A DNA stretch of 64,000 bases. Origin: Paraburkholderia madseniana (lineage in GTDB: Bacteria > Pseudomonadota > Gammaproteobacteria > Burkholderiales > Burkholderiaceae). The stretch covers positions 25,570 to 89,569 of the forward strand of contig NZ_VOSW01000033.1 of the NCBI RefSeq assembly GCF_009690905.1, read 5' to 3'. Position 1 is the stretch's first letter. Each line of letters starts with the position of its first letter. The position numbers and the translations under genes are program-made. A model generated the notes under the pieces. The model searched no databases. It saw nothing but the letters and a program-made list of their open reading frames with translations, and was not told the DNA's origin. Positions 47,046 to 55,689 of this stretch are shown here, in pieces.

Positions 47046-47312
47046 TCATGCCAATACGTCGTCGGGTTCAACGATGTCTCTGACGCTACTTTCGGCGATT
47101 CGAGCCTTCTGGTTCAGCGGAGCTGGGTCGCCGACCGGTTTGAAGACAGGCTGACCCGGTGCAATCGCTTCTCCCGAGAGCGCGCAGACGCCAGCCTCAG
47201 AAGCTTTTGTGCGCTCCCAGCGTTGTTCGCTGTAACAGCAGCGACCGGCTTCACGCCAAGCGATGATCAGTACGTGGGCGCTGGGACGTTCGAAGATGCG
47301 AACGTTTATCAT
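47046..47312 (-). CDS. DUF3331-like small protein
   Basis: From ATG 47312 the 88-aa product reads INVRIFERPSAHVLIIAWRE, CCYSEQRWERTKA, GVCALSGEAIAPGQPVFKP and GDPAPLNQKARI, the W...Y.eqrW...CaLSG..I..G..V..P pattern of DUF3331 proteins, which I associate mainly with Burkholderia. The function of the family is unknown. It lies 20 bases downstream of the SET-domain frame, in the same orientation, and might be co-transcribed. A much longer frame upstream overlaps that gene and is not used. Confidence 0.65.
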   Translation of the reverse strand: MINVRIFERPSAHVLIIAWREAGRCCYSEQRWERTKASEAGVCALSGEAIAPGQPVFKPVGDPAPLNQKARIAESSVRDIVEPDDVLA

Positions 47313-47332
47313 GACGTTTGCCGCCGCATTGC

Positions 47333-48175
47333 TCACGTCGCTGTCGGTCTGGGGAACGACGGCCTGGCTGGCGGCTTCTTCTTGTCGGCGGGCATCGAGC
47401 CACGGCAGTTCTGCGAACCGCAGCGGCAGGCACATCGTTGGCGAAGCGACCGGGTGTGCCGGCCATCCACAGCCAACGCATAGTCGATATTCAACTCCTC
47501 TGCTGCTGGTACCGTGCGGATTGTGTGGATGAGAACGCGGCCGTCGTGATCGTCCGCTTCGCAGTTCGGGCTGCATGAGTGATTGAGCCAGCCGGCACTG
47601 TTGCCGCCAATAGCACCGTCGATCATGGTGCCGTCACCGAGACCGAAATAGAAGGCGTGATCCGGATTGTCCGGATCACGCGGATGACTGCGTGTAGCCT
47701 CGTCCCACGAGATCTGCTCGCCCCGGTATTCGCAGACGAACTCGTCGCAGAAGAATCCACGTGTTGCGAACACGTCCCTGCCATGAGCCGCCGAGCGCCG
47801 GACAGCGATCCTGGTACGCGGCAAAGAGTCGGGGTAAGGTTTTAACGGGGGGCCTGCAAATGCGTTCACGAAATCAGCGTTGAGCGCCATCCAGAAGAGT
47901 CCGGAATTACGGCATGCGCATAGACTGCCTGCGATGATTTTCTCATGTAACGGGCGTCGCGCCTCGTATGGCGAACACAGCGAACAAAATCCCAGGTGAA
48001 AATGCTGTTTGGCGATATGCGTCACGTGCCAATAGCTGCGGATTTCCTGTACGTCGCGAATATCGATCGCGTAGTGTTCCGCGCCGAGCATGGATGCGAG
48101 GTATTCGCTCGCTGAGCCCCTGACGGATGCGTGCGTTCGCCGCGAGCCATCCTGCAACTGATGTATCCCGTTCAT
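47333..48175 (-). CDS. CheW N-terminal fragment fused in frame to a SET-domain protein
   Basis: Residues 1-56 (MNGIHQLQDGSRR... YLASMLGAEHYAIDIRDVQE, THIAK) are the start of a CheW close to the one at 52080. After HIAK the CheW sequence ends and about 40 unrelated residues lead into a complete SET domain: IAVRRSAAHGRDVFATRGF, EYRGEQISW, GNSAGWLNHSCSPNCEA, EELNIDYALA and a post-SET CACRCGSQNCRGSM. The catalytic features NHSC and the C-x-C...C zinc cluster are intact. A native SET gene probably starts at ATG 47890 (MALNADFVNAF, 185 aa). The single 280-aa frame is probably a recombination product, but nothing in it prevents expression. Confidence 0.75.
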   Translation of the reverse strand: MNGIHQLQDGSRRTHASVRGSASEYLASMLGAEHYAIDIRDVQEIRSYWHVTHIAKQHFHLGFCSLCSPYEARRPLHEKIIAGSLCACRNSGLFWMALNADFVNAFAGPPLKPYPDSLPRTRIAVRRSAAHGRDVFATRGFFCDEFVCEYRGEQISWDEATRSHPRDPDNPDHAFYFGLGDGTMIDGAIGGNSAGWLNHSCSPNCEADDHDGRVLIHTIRTVPAAEELNIDYALAVDGRHTRSLRQRCACRCGSQNCRGSMPADKKKPPARPSFPRPTAT

Positions 48176-48233
48176 TTCTATCCTTGCTTCTCAGGAAGTC
48201 TGCGAGTTCGACCCGGTTGCCTCGACGGGCAGG

Positions 48234-48590
48234 CTACCGACGTCCATTCAGGTAACGGTTGACCTCGGTCAGAAGAGCCGAGTGGTATTGTTCAGGTAAA
48301 TACCTGTCGTCGCTCAGGGACATCAAGTCTTCAATCCTGTCGCGGAACGATTTTGCAATATCGGCTTGCATTGAACGGGGCAGGTGCATCAATACGGAAA
48401 CCAGTAGTTCGCCAATGACCGCGATGCGCGCGCCGTGTTGAACAACAGCCATACCGTTTGATTTCGACAGGGTAGTGAGTGCATCGAGCAACGGGTTGTG
48501 GCTCGCTTCTTCAGACTGAACGTGTGATACGAACGCCGATTGCTCCTGCGAAGCCGTTTGCGCCGGGAAGTGTGGAGCATTGTCGTGCAT
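48234..48590 (-). CDS. Family A small protein, copy 4
   Basis: The 118-aa product has the longest N-terminal extension of the family (MHDNAPHFPAQTASQEQSA), then NPLLDALTTLSKSNGMAVV and the core GARIAVIGELLVSVLMHL, KSFRDRIEDLMSLSDD and LPEQYHSALLTEVNRYL. ATG 48590 is preferred over 48608 because AAAGG precedes it. It lies downstream of receptor 3, same strand. It supports a conserved receptor-family A pairing. Confidence 0.75.
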   Translation of the reverse strand: MHDNAPHFPAQTASQEQSAFVSHVQSEEASHNPLLDALTTLSKSNGMAVVQHGARIAVIGELLVSVLMHLPRSMQADIAKSFRDRIEDLMSLSDDRYLPEQYHSALLTEVNRYLNGRR

Positions 48591-48621
48591 GCTGAAGCCT
48601 TTATACATTGCTCAGTCAGGA

Positions 48622-50355
48622 TCAGAACGTTTCCCAGTCGGCGCTACTCGCGTCCGCCGGGACGGTCCTGCCGGTGCCGGTCGTGGCGTTGGGCGATTGA
48701 GGCGCTGTTTTCGGTTGAGCCGCTGCTGTGCGGCGGGTGGTTGAAGTCCTGGAACCGGGCGGGCGCGGTTTGCTTTGCGGAGTAACCATACGTGATGCGG
48801 AGACTCCGGTATCAGCGACCTTGAACACCGACACTGCGTCCCTCAGGTTCATGGCCTGTTCTTCAAGTGACTGCGCTGCTGCTGCCGCCTGTTCAACGAG
48901 CGCCGCATTCTGTTGGGTCACTTCATCCATTTGGCCCACGGCCTGATTGACCTGCTCAATGCCACGGCTCTGTTCTTCAGAAGCTGCTGCGATCTCGCCG
49001 ACGATATCGGACACCTGCTTGATTGCCTGCTTGACCTGCCCCATGGTCGCGCTGACTTCTGCCGCCTGTTTCGAACCGTCCTGGACCATTGCCACGGACG
49101 AGCCGATCAGTTCCTTGATTTCCTTCGCGGCCGTAGCGGAACGCTGGGCCAGACTGCGAACCTCGCTGGCGACCACGGCGAACCCTCGCCCCTGTTCGCC
49201 AGCACGTGCAGCTTCCACGGCAGCGTTCAGCGCGAGAATGTTCGTCTGGAAGGCGATACCTTCAATCACGCCCGTGATTTCAGAAATCTTGCTTGAACTC
49301 GCGCTGATTTTTCCGATTGTCCCGACCATGGATTGAACAGCATCGTTACCCGTATCCGCCATGTCCGTGGCGTTTGTCGCCAGTGCGTTCGCCTGACGTG
49401 CATTGTCAGCGTTCTGCTTTACCGTTTCGGTCAATTGCGTCATGCTGGCCGCGGTTTCCTCAAGCGACGCCGCCTGTTCTTCGGTACGGGCCGACAGGTC
49501 GGTATTGCCGCTGGCGATCTCGCGTGAGGCCACCGTGACCGATTCGGTGGACCCTTTGATTCCGCGAATCGTATTGCTAAGCTGTTGATCCATTCTCTTC
49601 AGCGCTTCGAGAAGCTGGCCGAACTCGCCTTGCGAATCGACCACGATCCGATTTTCCAGCTTCCCGTTCGCGATCTGGTTCGCGACGTCTACCGCCTTGT
49701 TGAGCGGGCTCGAAATCGCGCGCAGCAGATACAACGACGCACCGGCGGCGACCATCACGCCGAAGCCGATAAGAGCTACCGCGATCCAGAGGATGGTCCT
49801 GAACATCGATCCGCTGTCTTGGGCGAATTTCCTGGCTTGCTCAATATTCAAACGGACATCCTGATTGACCGCATCCTTCACCGCGTCAGCGACCGGGCCT
49901 ATCTTGTCAATCAGTTGGGTGGCTGCATCGTAATTGCCGGCGTTGAAAGCGGCCACGATTTCATCCGTCCTTGCTTTGAACTGCGGCAGCCCGTTGTTGA
50001 TCCTCTCGGCAATCTCGCGCTCCCTGTCGCTGGATATTTCGGTCCGGTAATAATGATCCCATGCTTTACTGAGCCGGTCCTGGTCGGAGTGAATAGCCTC
50101 AACCGCCTCAGCCGTCGTGGCTGGATTCCTGTCTATCTGGATTCGCCTCCCTTGAAGGCGGATAAAGAGTAGCGCTGCACGGATGTCGCTCAGATCGCTA
50201 ATCGCAACCGTATTGCTGGAGTAGGCTTCGTTCATGTTCGAATTCAGCTTGGAAAGCCCGAATGCGCCAAACAGCCCGATTGCGGCCATAAGAATTACGC
50301 ACGCGCCGAACGCGATAATGATCTTGAATTTGATTGTCTGTATGAAGTTGCTCAT
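48622..50355 (-). CDS. Methyl-accepting chemotaxis protein 3
   Basis: The 577-aa receptor starts at ATG 50355 with GAGGAAA upstream. It has TM1 (IIIAFGACVILMAAIGLFGA), a Tar-like four-helix sensor domain of about 160 residues (SDIRAALLFIRLQGRRIQID), TM2 (ILWIAVALIGFGVMVAAGAS), HAMP (LNKAVDVANQIANGKLENRI) and a signalling domain almost identical to receptors 1 and 2. It ends DWETF, so it should recruit CheR/CheB. The sensing domain is unlike the other receptors, so the ligand differs; the ligand cannot be told from the sequence. Confidence 0.93.
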   Translation of the reverse strand: MSNFIQTIKFKIIIAFGACVILMAAIGLFGAFGLSKLNSNMNEAYSSNTVAISDLSDIRAALLFIRLQGRRIQIDRNPATTAEAVEAIHSDQDRLSKAWDHYYRTEISSDREREIAERINNGLPQFKARTDEIVAAFNAGNYDAATQLIDKIGPVADAVKDAVNQDVRLNIEQARKFAQDSGSMFRTILWIAVALIGFGVMVAAGASLYLLRAISSPLNKAVDVANQIANGKLENRIVVDSQGEFGQLLEALKRMDQQLSNTIRGIKGSTESVTVASREIASGNTDLSARTEEQAASLEETAASMTQLTETVKQNADNARQANALATNATDMADTGNDAVQSMVGTIGKISASSSKISEITGVIEGIAFQTNILALNAAVEAARAGEQGRGFAVVASEVRSLAQRSATAAKEIKELIGSSVAMVQDGSKQAAEVSATMGQVKQAIKQVSDIVGEIAAASEEQSRGIEQVNQAVGQMDEVTQQNAALVEQAAAAAQSLEEQAMNLRDAVSVFKVADTGVSASRMVTPQSKPRPPGSRTSTTRRTAAAQPKTAPQSPNATTGTGRTVPADASSADWETF

Positions 50356-50507
50356 GTCGCTTTCCTCTATGATCCGTGCCCAAACCGTTGTCATTACGAA
50401 ACGGAAAGCTACAGTTGCTGGCGCTATCACCCATGTGTTTTCGGCCGTATTTGCGTCCGTTCAAGAGTAATCTATGTACGAGTTTGCTTCATTTTTATAG
50501 GGATATT

Positions 50508-50743
50508 CTTAACGGCGTAAGGCACCTGTAGACCCCGTATCGAAACGATTTCGTCACGGCCGCGCACTGTGCCGCCGTGAGGTGCCGCAGCACCGCATCG
50601 ACAAACTTGCTCATAACCACGAACCGTGCGCCGAGACGAGAAACCGCTGCGCCGTTTGTCCTCACGAGCGTGGTCAGCGAATTCAGCAACGCTTCATGGG
50701 TGTCCGACTTTCCACCCTGTTCAGAACTTTTGCCAGTCTGCAT
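50508..50743 (-). pseudogene. Family A relic (copy 5)
   Basis: Same truncated gene as at 36174-36406: TNGAAVSRLGARFVVMSKFVDAV and TAAQCAAVTKSFR, with loss of the C-terminal third. The end of a receptor (ADADWQKF, stop at 50721) overlaps its formal start, showing it once followed a receptor. Confidence 0.75.
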
Positions 50744-51149
50744 CGGCAGCCTCCGTTGTGGTGATGGCGTTTGCTTCGGCGCTCCTCACCGGCGTCGCTC
50801 GGCTCTACCCGTGCAACGAAAACGGCGACCCAATCGAGATAATGCATATTAGAACCGTCTGAGGGTGCGGTTCTTCCCCCGGATGCAGTAGGAACGTCCG
50901 GAATGAAGCGTGCAAACATGTCGGCTGAACCTGAGATCGAGTGGGGGGCTTGGGGGCACTTTTGCGCGCTGCTGGCCGTAGAGCAGGCGTCGCATGACTC
51001 CGGCTCCAGCCGTTCCCACGACAACGAAGACTAATATGCGATATGGACATGAATCGGATTGGCGTACCCGCAGGCGCGGCTCAGCGAAGCGGTGGAACTC
51101 CCCTATGACGGGCTTCACGCAAAGCGATCTGGTCGGCTTGATGGCGAGC
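50508..51149. repeat. 642-bp duplicated block, copy 2
   Basis: A near-identical copy of 36171-36812 in the same orientation. In both places it lies between a leftward receptor and a rightward receptor fragment, so the two regions look like copies of one ancestral arrangement. The left flank here is the receptor 3 upstream region, without IS630. Confidence 0.9.
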
Positions 51150-52064
51150 ATCGGAGCCACCCTCGAAACGCACGCCGACGGCAACCGCGTCAAGCATGGA
51201 AGAACTGACGTCGACAGTTCGACAGAACGCGGACAACGCACGGCAGGCCAGTACTCTGTCGGCCAACGCGTCTGAAGTTGCGAACCGGGGTAACGAGGTT
51301 GTCAGCCGGGTGGTCGTGACGATGGGTGACATCAATCAGAGCTCGGGCAAGATCGCCGAAATCACAGGCATTATCGAAGGCATTGCATTTCAGACCAACA
51401 TTCTGGCGCTGAATGCCGCTGTGGAAGCAGCTCGTGCGGGAGCGCAGGGCCGTGGCTTCGCGGTGGTGGCGAGCGAAGTGCGAAGCCTCGCTCAACGTTC
51501 GTCGGCGGCAGCGAAGGAAATCAAGGATCTCATCGGCGCATCGGTAGAAAAAATCCGGGGTGGGACGGCGGAAGTTGAGCAGGCGGGCAGGACCATGTCC
51601 GAGGTCACCCACGCGATCGGCCGGGTCACCGACATTATGGGTGAAATCGCCGCAGCGTCGGAAGAGCAGAGCCGCGGTATTGAACAGGTGAATCAGGCAG
51701 TCACGCAGATGGACCGGGCTACCCAGCAGAATGCCGCGCTTGTCGAAGAAGCGGCGGCGGCCGCCCAGTCGCTGGAGGATCAAGGCAAACAGCTCGGTGC
51801 GGCGGTGTTAACCTTCCGTGTCGCAGGCGGTCAGATTACCTCGGCACCTGCGCCGCCGTCCTCCGCGCGCGTCCAGCCGGCCAGCCGGCCAGGAAGCCGT
51901 CCGTGCCGGCAAGGCGATCTGCGGCGTTGCCGAAAACCGCATCGTCTGCCGGCGAACGCGCTGGCCACGCGGCGAATGAGTCTGTGACCGTCGCCTTGCC
52001 GACGCCTGCAGTTATCGGGAAGCCGTCTGCTGAACCGAGCGGCTCGGAATGGCAGACTTTTTGA
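51150..52064 (+). pseudogene. Chemoreceptor fragment: signalling domain with C-terminal EWQTF
   Basis: From about 51184 the frame reads ASSMEELTSTVRQNADNARQ and a complete signalling domain (GIIEGIAFQTNILALNAAVE; SEEQSRGIEQVNQAV). Sensor, membrane and HAMP parts are absent, replaced by the duplicated block. A frameshift near 51885 moves the C-terminal linker to another frame, which then ends SGSEWQTF at 52064, an xWxxF pentapeptide. cheW follows 16 bases later. Open frames remain but a working receptor is not possible. Confidence 0.85.
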
Positions 52065-52079
52065 GGTACCGGAACAGGG

Positions 52080-52603
52080 ATGAACGGGATGCATCAATCT
52101 CAGGACAAGCCGCGGCGAATGGGCGTATCGAGCAAGGGCTCCGCGAAGGAATACCTGGCCTTCGTGCTCGGCGCGGAGCACTACGCGATCGATATTCTCC
52201 GCGTGCAGGAGATCCGCGGCTACAGCCACGTGACGCATATCGCCAATGCGCCGGAACACATCAGGGCGTTGTCAACCTGCGCGGCGTAATCGTAGCGATT
52301 CTCGACCTGAGAATCCGCTTTGGCGACGACAGCCCGACCTACAACGACCAGACAATCGTCATTGTGCTGAACGTGCTGCGTCGCGTGGTGGGTGTCGTGG
52401 TCGACGCAGTGTCGGACGTGGTGGAAATCGCGGCTGAGGACATCATGCCGCCTCCACAGTTAGGCACAGCCGCGTTGACGGAGCATATCGTTGGTGTCGC
52501 GTCACGTGACGAGCGCATGCTGATCGTGCTCGACATCGAACGCGCACTCTCGGATGAGGACGCCCGGCAGCTCGATCTCGCTGCGACGGCACATCCGGGT
52601 TGA
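52080..52603 (+). pseudogene. cheW: cheW with a single-base frameshift
   Basis: The first frame encodes MNGMHQSQDKPRRM, AKEYLAFVLGAEHYAIDILRV and QEIRGYSHVTHIANAPEHI. A missing G near 52263 (ATCAGGGCG where ATCAGGGGCG is expected) shifts the rest, GVVNLRGVIVAILDLRIRFG through MLIVLDIERAL, into the next frame, ending at 52603. Restoring one G gives a full-length CheW of about 175 aa, the adaptor between receptors and CheA. Either it is a recent pseudogene or a sequencing error; everything else is well conserved. Confidence 0.85.
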
Positions 52604-52855
52604 TCAGAAGACAAATGCCTGCCCGGAAGCAACCTCCTGAGCCGTCCCATCCTGTTTCGCGGTATCCGGATCTTTAGCGCGGAGACGGCAATGTCATGGC
52701 TTCGCTGAACGCGTCGTCGTGACATTGCCCCCTGCTTTGCGCAAAAGAGCAGGCGCAGGACGGTTTGTGCCGCATGGATGAAGCAGGTCGCACGATGGAC
52801 GGAACGAAGCCGATCATCCAACGGATGTCGAGATTATTGACGAAAGCGAAGAACA

Positions 52856-53149
52856 ATGAAGGGTCGTGAACAGGTGGAGTTTCTGGAGCAGCAGACGGCG
52901 TCGAATGTCGATGGCGTGGCCCGCATTGGGGCGCGGGTCGTGGTCATGAGCCAGCTGCTCGATGCGGCATTGCCGCGTCTCACGCCATTGCAGCGCGTCG
53001 ATGTTGAGCAGGCATTCCGGGATGGAATTGAAGAAGCGATGGCATATGTCGACGACATAGCGATGCCGGAGCAATACCACTCGACGTTGCTGGAACTGAC
53101 GAACCAGTATCTGGTGGTATTGAGCGCCGACCGCCAGGACGCGCGTTGA
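52856..53149 (+). CDS. Family A small protein, copy 6
   Basis: The 97-aa product MKGREQVEFLEQQTASNVDG... has the family core in its most complete form: GARVVVMSQLLDAALPRLT, QAFRDGIEEAMAYVDD and MPEQYHSTLLELTNQYL. It lies after the receptor fragment and cheW and 46 bases before a family B gene, repeating the A-B order of the other sites. It is soluble and helical-looking, without catalytic motifs that I recognise. Confidence 0.78.
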   Translation: MKGREQVEFLEQQTASNVDGVARIGARVVVMSQLLDAALPRLTPLQRVDVEQAFRDGIEEAMAYVDDIAMPEQYHSTLLELTNQYLVVLSADRQDAR

Positions 53150-53195
53150 ATGCCACGCGCGACTGCCGCTCGTGCCGAACTGATTCATCACGAAC

Positions 53196-53654
53196 ATGAA
53201 GATACTTTCGTCTTCGAACCGACAGGATCTCGCTCTCGCTGCGTTCCTCGAATCCCGCGCGACTTTCGACGCGTCGGACCGGGACCAGCGCATGCTGGTC
53301 CGCCTCCTCGTCATCCCCATGCTGACTCGCAAGCTCGATTTCCCGCACATTGCGCTGCAGGCCGATCCGCAAAGCGAATCGATCCGGGCGATGTGCGCGT
53401 CCATGGCGCAGGCCGTGCGCAACGCGTGCGCGAAGCTCGATGGTCCGCTCGGATCACAAGCCTGCATGGCGGACCTCAACGCGCGTATCACGATGGCACT
53501 CGAGGCCATCGCGGCGTTGCCCCCAAGGAAGCCAGGACGAAAGAAAACGGCGCAACTCAAGCAGGAAGAAGCCCTGGACCGGCGAGCGCCTGCGCGGTTA
53601 GAGGTCACGACGAATGCGGGCGCAGGGCACCAGGGTCAAATCACCAGCAGTTGA
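53196..53654 (+). CDS. Family B small protein, copy 3
   Basis: The 152-aa product begins MKILSSSNRQDLALAAFLES and has the core ATFDASDRDQRMLVRLLV, PMLTRKLDFPHIAL, DPQSESIRAM and ACAKLD. A Lys-rich segment (PPRKPGRKKTAQLKQEEA) follows and then a variable tail. It is the clearest relative of copy 1. Gene order A-B-small ORF-receptor 4 suggests a shared transcript. Confidence 0.72.
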   Translation: MKILSSSNRQDLALAAFLESRATFDASDRDQRMLVRLLVIPMLTRKLDFPHIALQADPQSESIRAMCASMAQAVRNACAKLDGPLGSQACMADLNARITMALEAIAALPPRKPGRKKTAQLKQEEALDRRAPARLEVTTNAGAGHQGQITSS

Positions 53655-53670
53655 ATTTTGTGGAAACAGG

Positions 53671-53886
53671 ATGGAACGCCATTTCATGTCACGCGGGGGA
53701 GCCGTTGCCTATCTCGTTGCCAGCACGAAACATCTTGGCCGTGAGCACAAGGAGGCGGGCCCGGGCGGCAAGCACCGGGAGATCCAGCGGCGTATCGATG
53801 CACTCGAGCAACTGATATTGGATGTTCGGGCAGGACGTGTCCACGCCTTGAAGACCCCCACAGCGGAAATCGTGATCATGGATTAA
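53671..53886 (+). CDS. Small hypothetical protein (71 aa) ahead of receptor 4
   Basis: The product MERHFMSRGGAVAYLVASTK... continues with KHREIQRRIDALEQLILDVR and ends EIVIMD; the charged heptad-like stretch may form a coiled coil. GGAAACAGG lies just before ATG 53671; ATG 53686 is an alternative. It has no homologue elsewhere in the window. Its intact frame between family B and a receptor favours a real gene. Confidence 0.5.
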   Translation: MERHFMSRGGAVAYLVASTKHLGREHKEAGPGGKHREIQRRIDALEQLILDVRAGRVHALKTPTAEIVIMD

Positions 53887-54123
53887 CGGCATGCGAAGAA
53901 TCCATGTCCTCGGGCGCCTGGACAATCTGCCCGCGATCCGTCCGGGGCTTGGGTGGCCGGATGGGCAGGGACGGAATGTCGTAGTTGAACCGCTGGCTGT
54001 CAGTGGACCGGATCGCGCAAGCCGGGCGAGGCGCCGGGAACGATCGCCGGAATATTCCGCGGCGTTTGCCTGCCGTTTTGGGCGAACGATTGCAGCACTA
54101 TCATTGATAACAAGGAAGGGCAA

Positions 54124-55689
54124 GTGAAAGTTTCTGATCTGCGAATCGGGGTTCGTCTCGGGGTGGCGTTCTCGCTGGTCGTGGCGCTGCTGATAGGCAC
54201 GACCATCATCGGTATACAGCGTCTTGGCTCTGTCGGCACAAAAATGGAGACGCTCGTCAGCGAGCGCTACGCGCTGATTGCGCTGAGCAGTCGCATCAAG
54301 GACAACGGTTACAAGGCCAAAGATATCCTCGGCGATCTGGTGCTGAGCACGTCGCCGGAGCAATCGAAGAAGCTCATGGATAACTTTGTGCTCGTTCGCA
54401 CGGCCAATACCGAGGCCTATGCGCAGCTCGAGAAGATGCTGCCGGACGATGAAGCGAGGGCGATCTTTAGGGACCAGACCGCGGCGCGCTCGGCCTACGG
54501 CGCGAGCGTCCGGCGATTCTTCGATCTGATGGCCGCGCAGAAGCTCCAGGAGGCGCGCGACCTCTACCAGGGCGACATGTCAGACCTGCAGGACAAGTAC
54601 TACGACCAGGTCAACCGCATGGTGGATCATCTCGCGCATGAGATGCAGCAGGACGTGGCGCTCGGCGGCGACGATGTGCATCAGACCACGATCCACATGA
54701 TCGTGATCTCCATTTTTGCGATCGTGATCGCGGCCTCCACCGGATTCTTCATCACCCGGACCATCACGGTGCCGATCAATCGCGCGGTGCATCTGGCCGA
54801 GGCCGTGGCCCGCGGCGACCTGACGCGGCGGCCAGAGGTCGAGTCCAAAGACGAGGTAGGCCGGCTGCTGACCGCGCTCGGGCACATGATCGGCGGCCTC
54901 CATGGCATCGTGTTGAGCGTGCGCAAAGGCACCGATACGATCGCCCTTGCCTCGCGCGAAGTCGCAAGCGGCAACATTGACCTGTCGAGCCGCACGGAGC
55001 AGCAGGCGAGTTCGCTCGAGCAGACTGCGGCGGCGATGGAGCAGTTCACCTCCACGGTGAAAAACAACGCGGACAACGCACGCGAGGCGAACGAGCTCGC
55101 TTCAAAGGCCTCGGTCATCGCGGAGAGCGGCGGGCAGGCCGTCGCGCAGGTTGTGGATACGATGAACGCGATCAATACCTCCTCGCAGAAGATCGTCGAC
55201 ATCATCGGTGTGATCGACGGCATCGCCTTCCAGACGAACATCCTCGCATTGAACGCCGCGGTGGAAGCCGCGCGCGCCGGCGAGCACGGCCGGGGCTTCG
55301 CGGTCGTCGCGAGCGAAGTGCGGGCGCTGGCGCAGCGCAGCGCGCTGGCGGCGCGTGAAATCAAGGCGCTGATCGACGATTCGGTTGGCCAGGTCGGCAC
55401 CGGCAGCAAGCGCGTGGAGGAGGCCGGCCAGATCATTCAGGGAGTCGTGACCAGCATCCGGCACGTCGCGGAGCTCGTGGCCGAAATCAGCTCATCGAGC
55501 CAGGAGCAAACGGAGGGCATCGAGCAGGTCGGCCAGGCGATCTCGCAGATGGACAAGGTCACGCAAGAAAACGCGTCGCTGGTGGAAGAAAGCGCGGCCG
55601 CGGCCCAGGCGTTGCAGGGGCAGGCCGCGCATTTGAGCGAGGTGGTCAGCGCGTTCCGGCTTGATGAACCGCTTGCGTCGCTGCGATAA
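54124..55689 (+). CDS. Methyl-accepting chemotaxis protein 4 (4HB type, no pentapeptide)
   Basis: The 521-aa receptor starts at GTG 54124 after AAGGAAGGG. It has TM1 (LGVAFSLVVALLIGTTIIGI), a 4HB_MCP-like sensor, TM2 (MIVISIFAIVIAASTGFFI), HAMP (VPINRAVHLAEAVARGDL) and a signalling domain (GIAFQTNILALNAAVEAARA). It ends LDEPLASLR, without the xWxxF tail, and its signalling domain differs more from the others (TEQQASSLEQTAAAMEQF). It is the only intact receptor here not followed by a family A gene, which fits a link between family A and pentapeptide receptors. Confidence 0.93.
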   Translation: MKVSDLRIGVRLGVAFSLVVALLIGTTIIGIQRLGSVGTKMETLVSERYALIALSSRIKDNGYKAKDILGDLVLSTSPEQSKKLMDNFVLVRTANTEAYAQLEKMLPDDEARAIFRDQTAARSAYGASVRRFFDLMAAQKLQEARDLYQGDMSDLQDKYYDQVNRMVDHLAHEMQQDVALGGDDVHQTTIHMIVISIFAIVIAASTGFFITRTITVPINRAVHLAEAVARGDLTRRPEVESKDEVGRLLTALGHMIGGLHGIVLSVRKGTDTIALASREVASGNIDLSSRTEQQASSLEQTAAAMEQFTSTVKNNADNAREANELASKASVIAESGGQAVAQVVDTMNAINTSSQKIVDIIGVIDGIAFQTNILALNAAVEAARAGEHGRGFAVVASEVRALAQRSALAAREIKALIDDSVGQVGTGSKRVEEAGQIIQGVVTSIRHVAELVAEISSSSQEQTEGIEQVGQAISQMDKVTQENASLVEESAAAAQALQGQAAHLSEVVSAFRLDEPLASLR

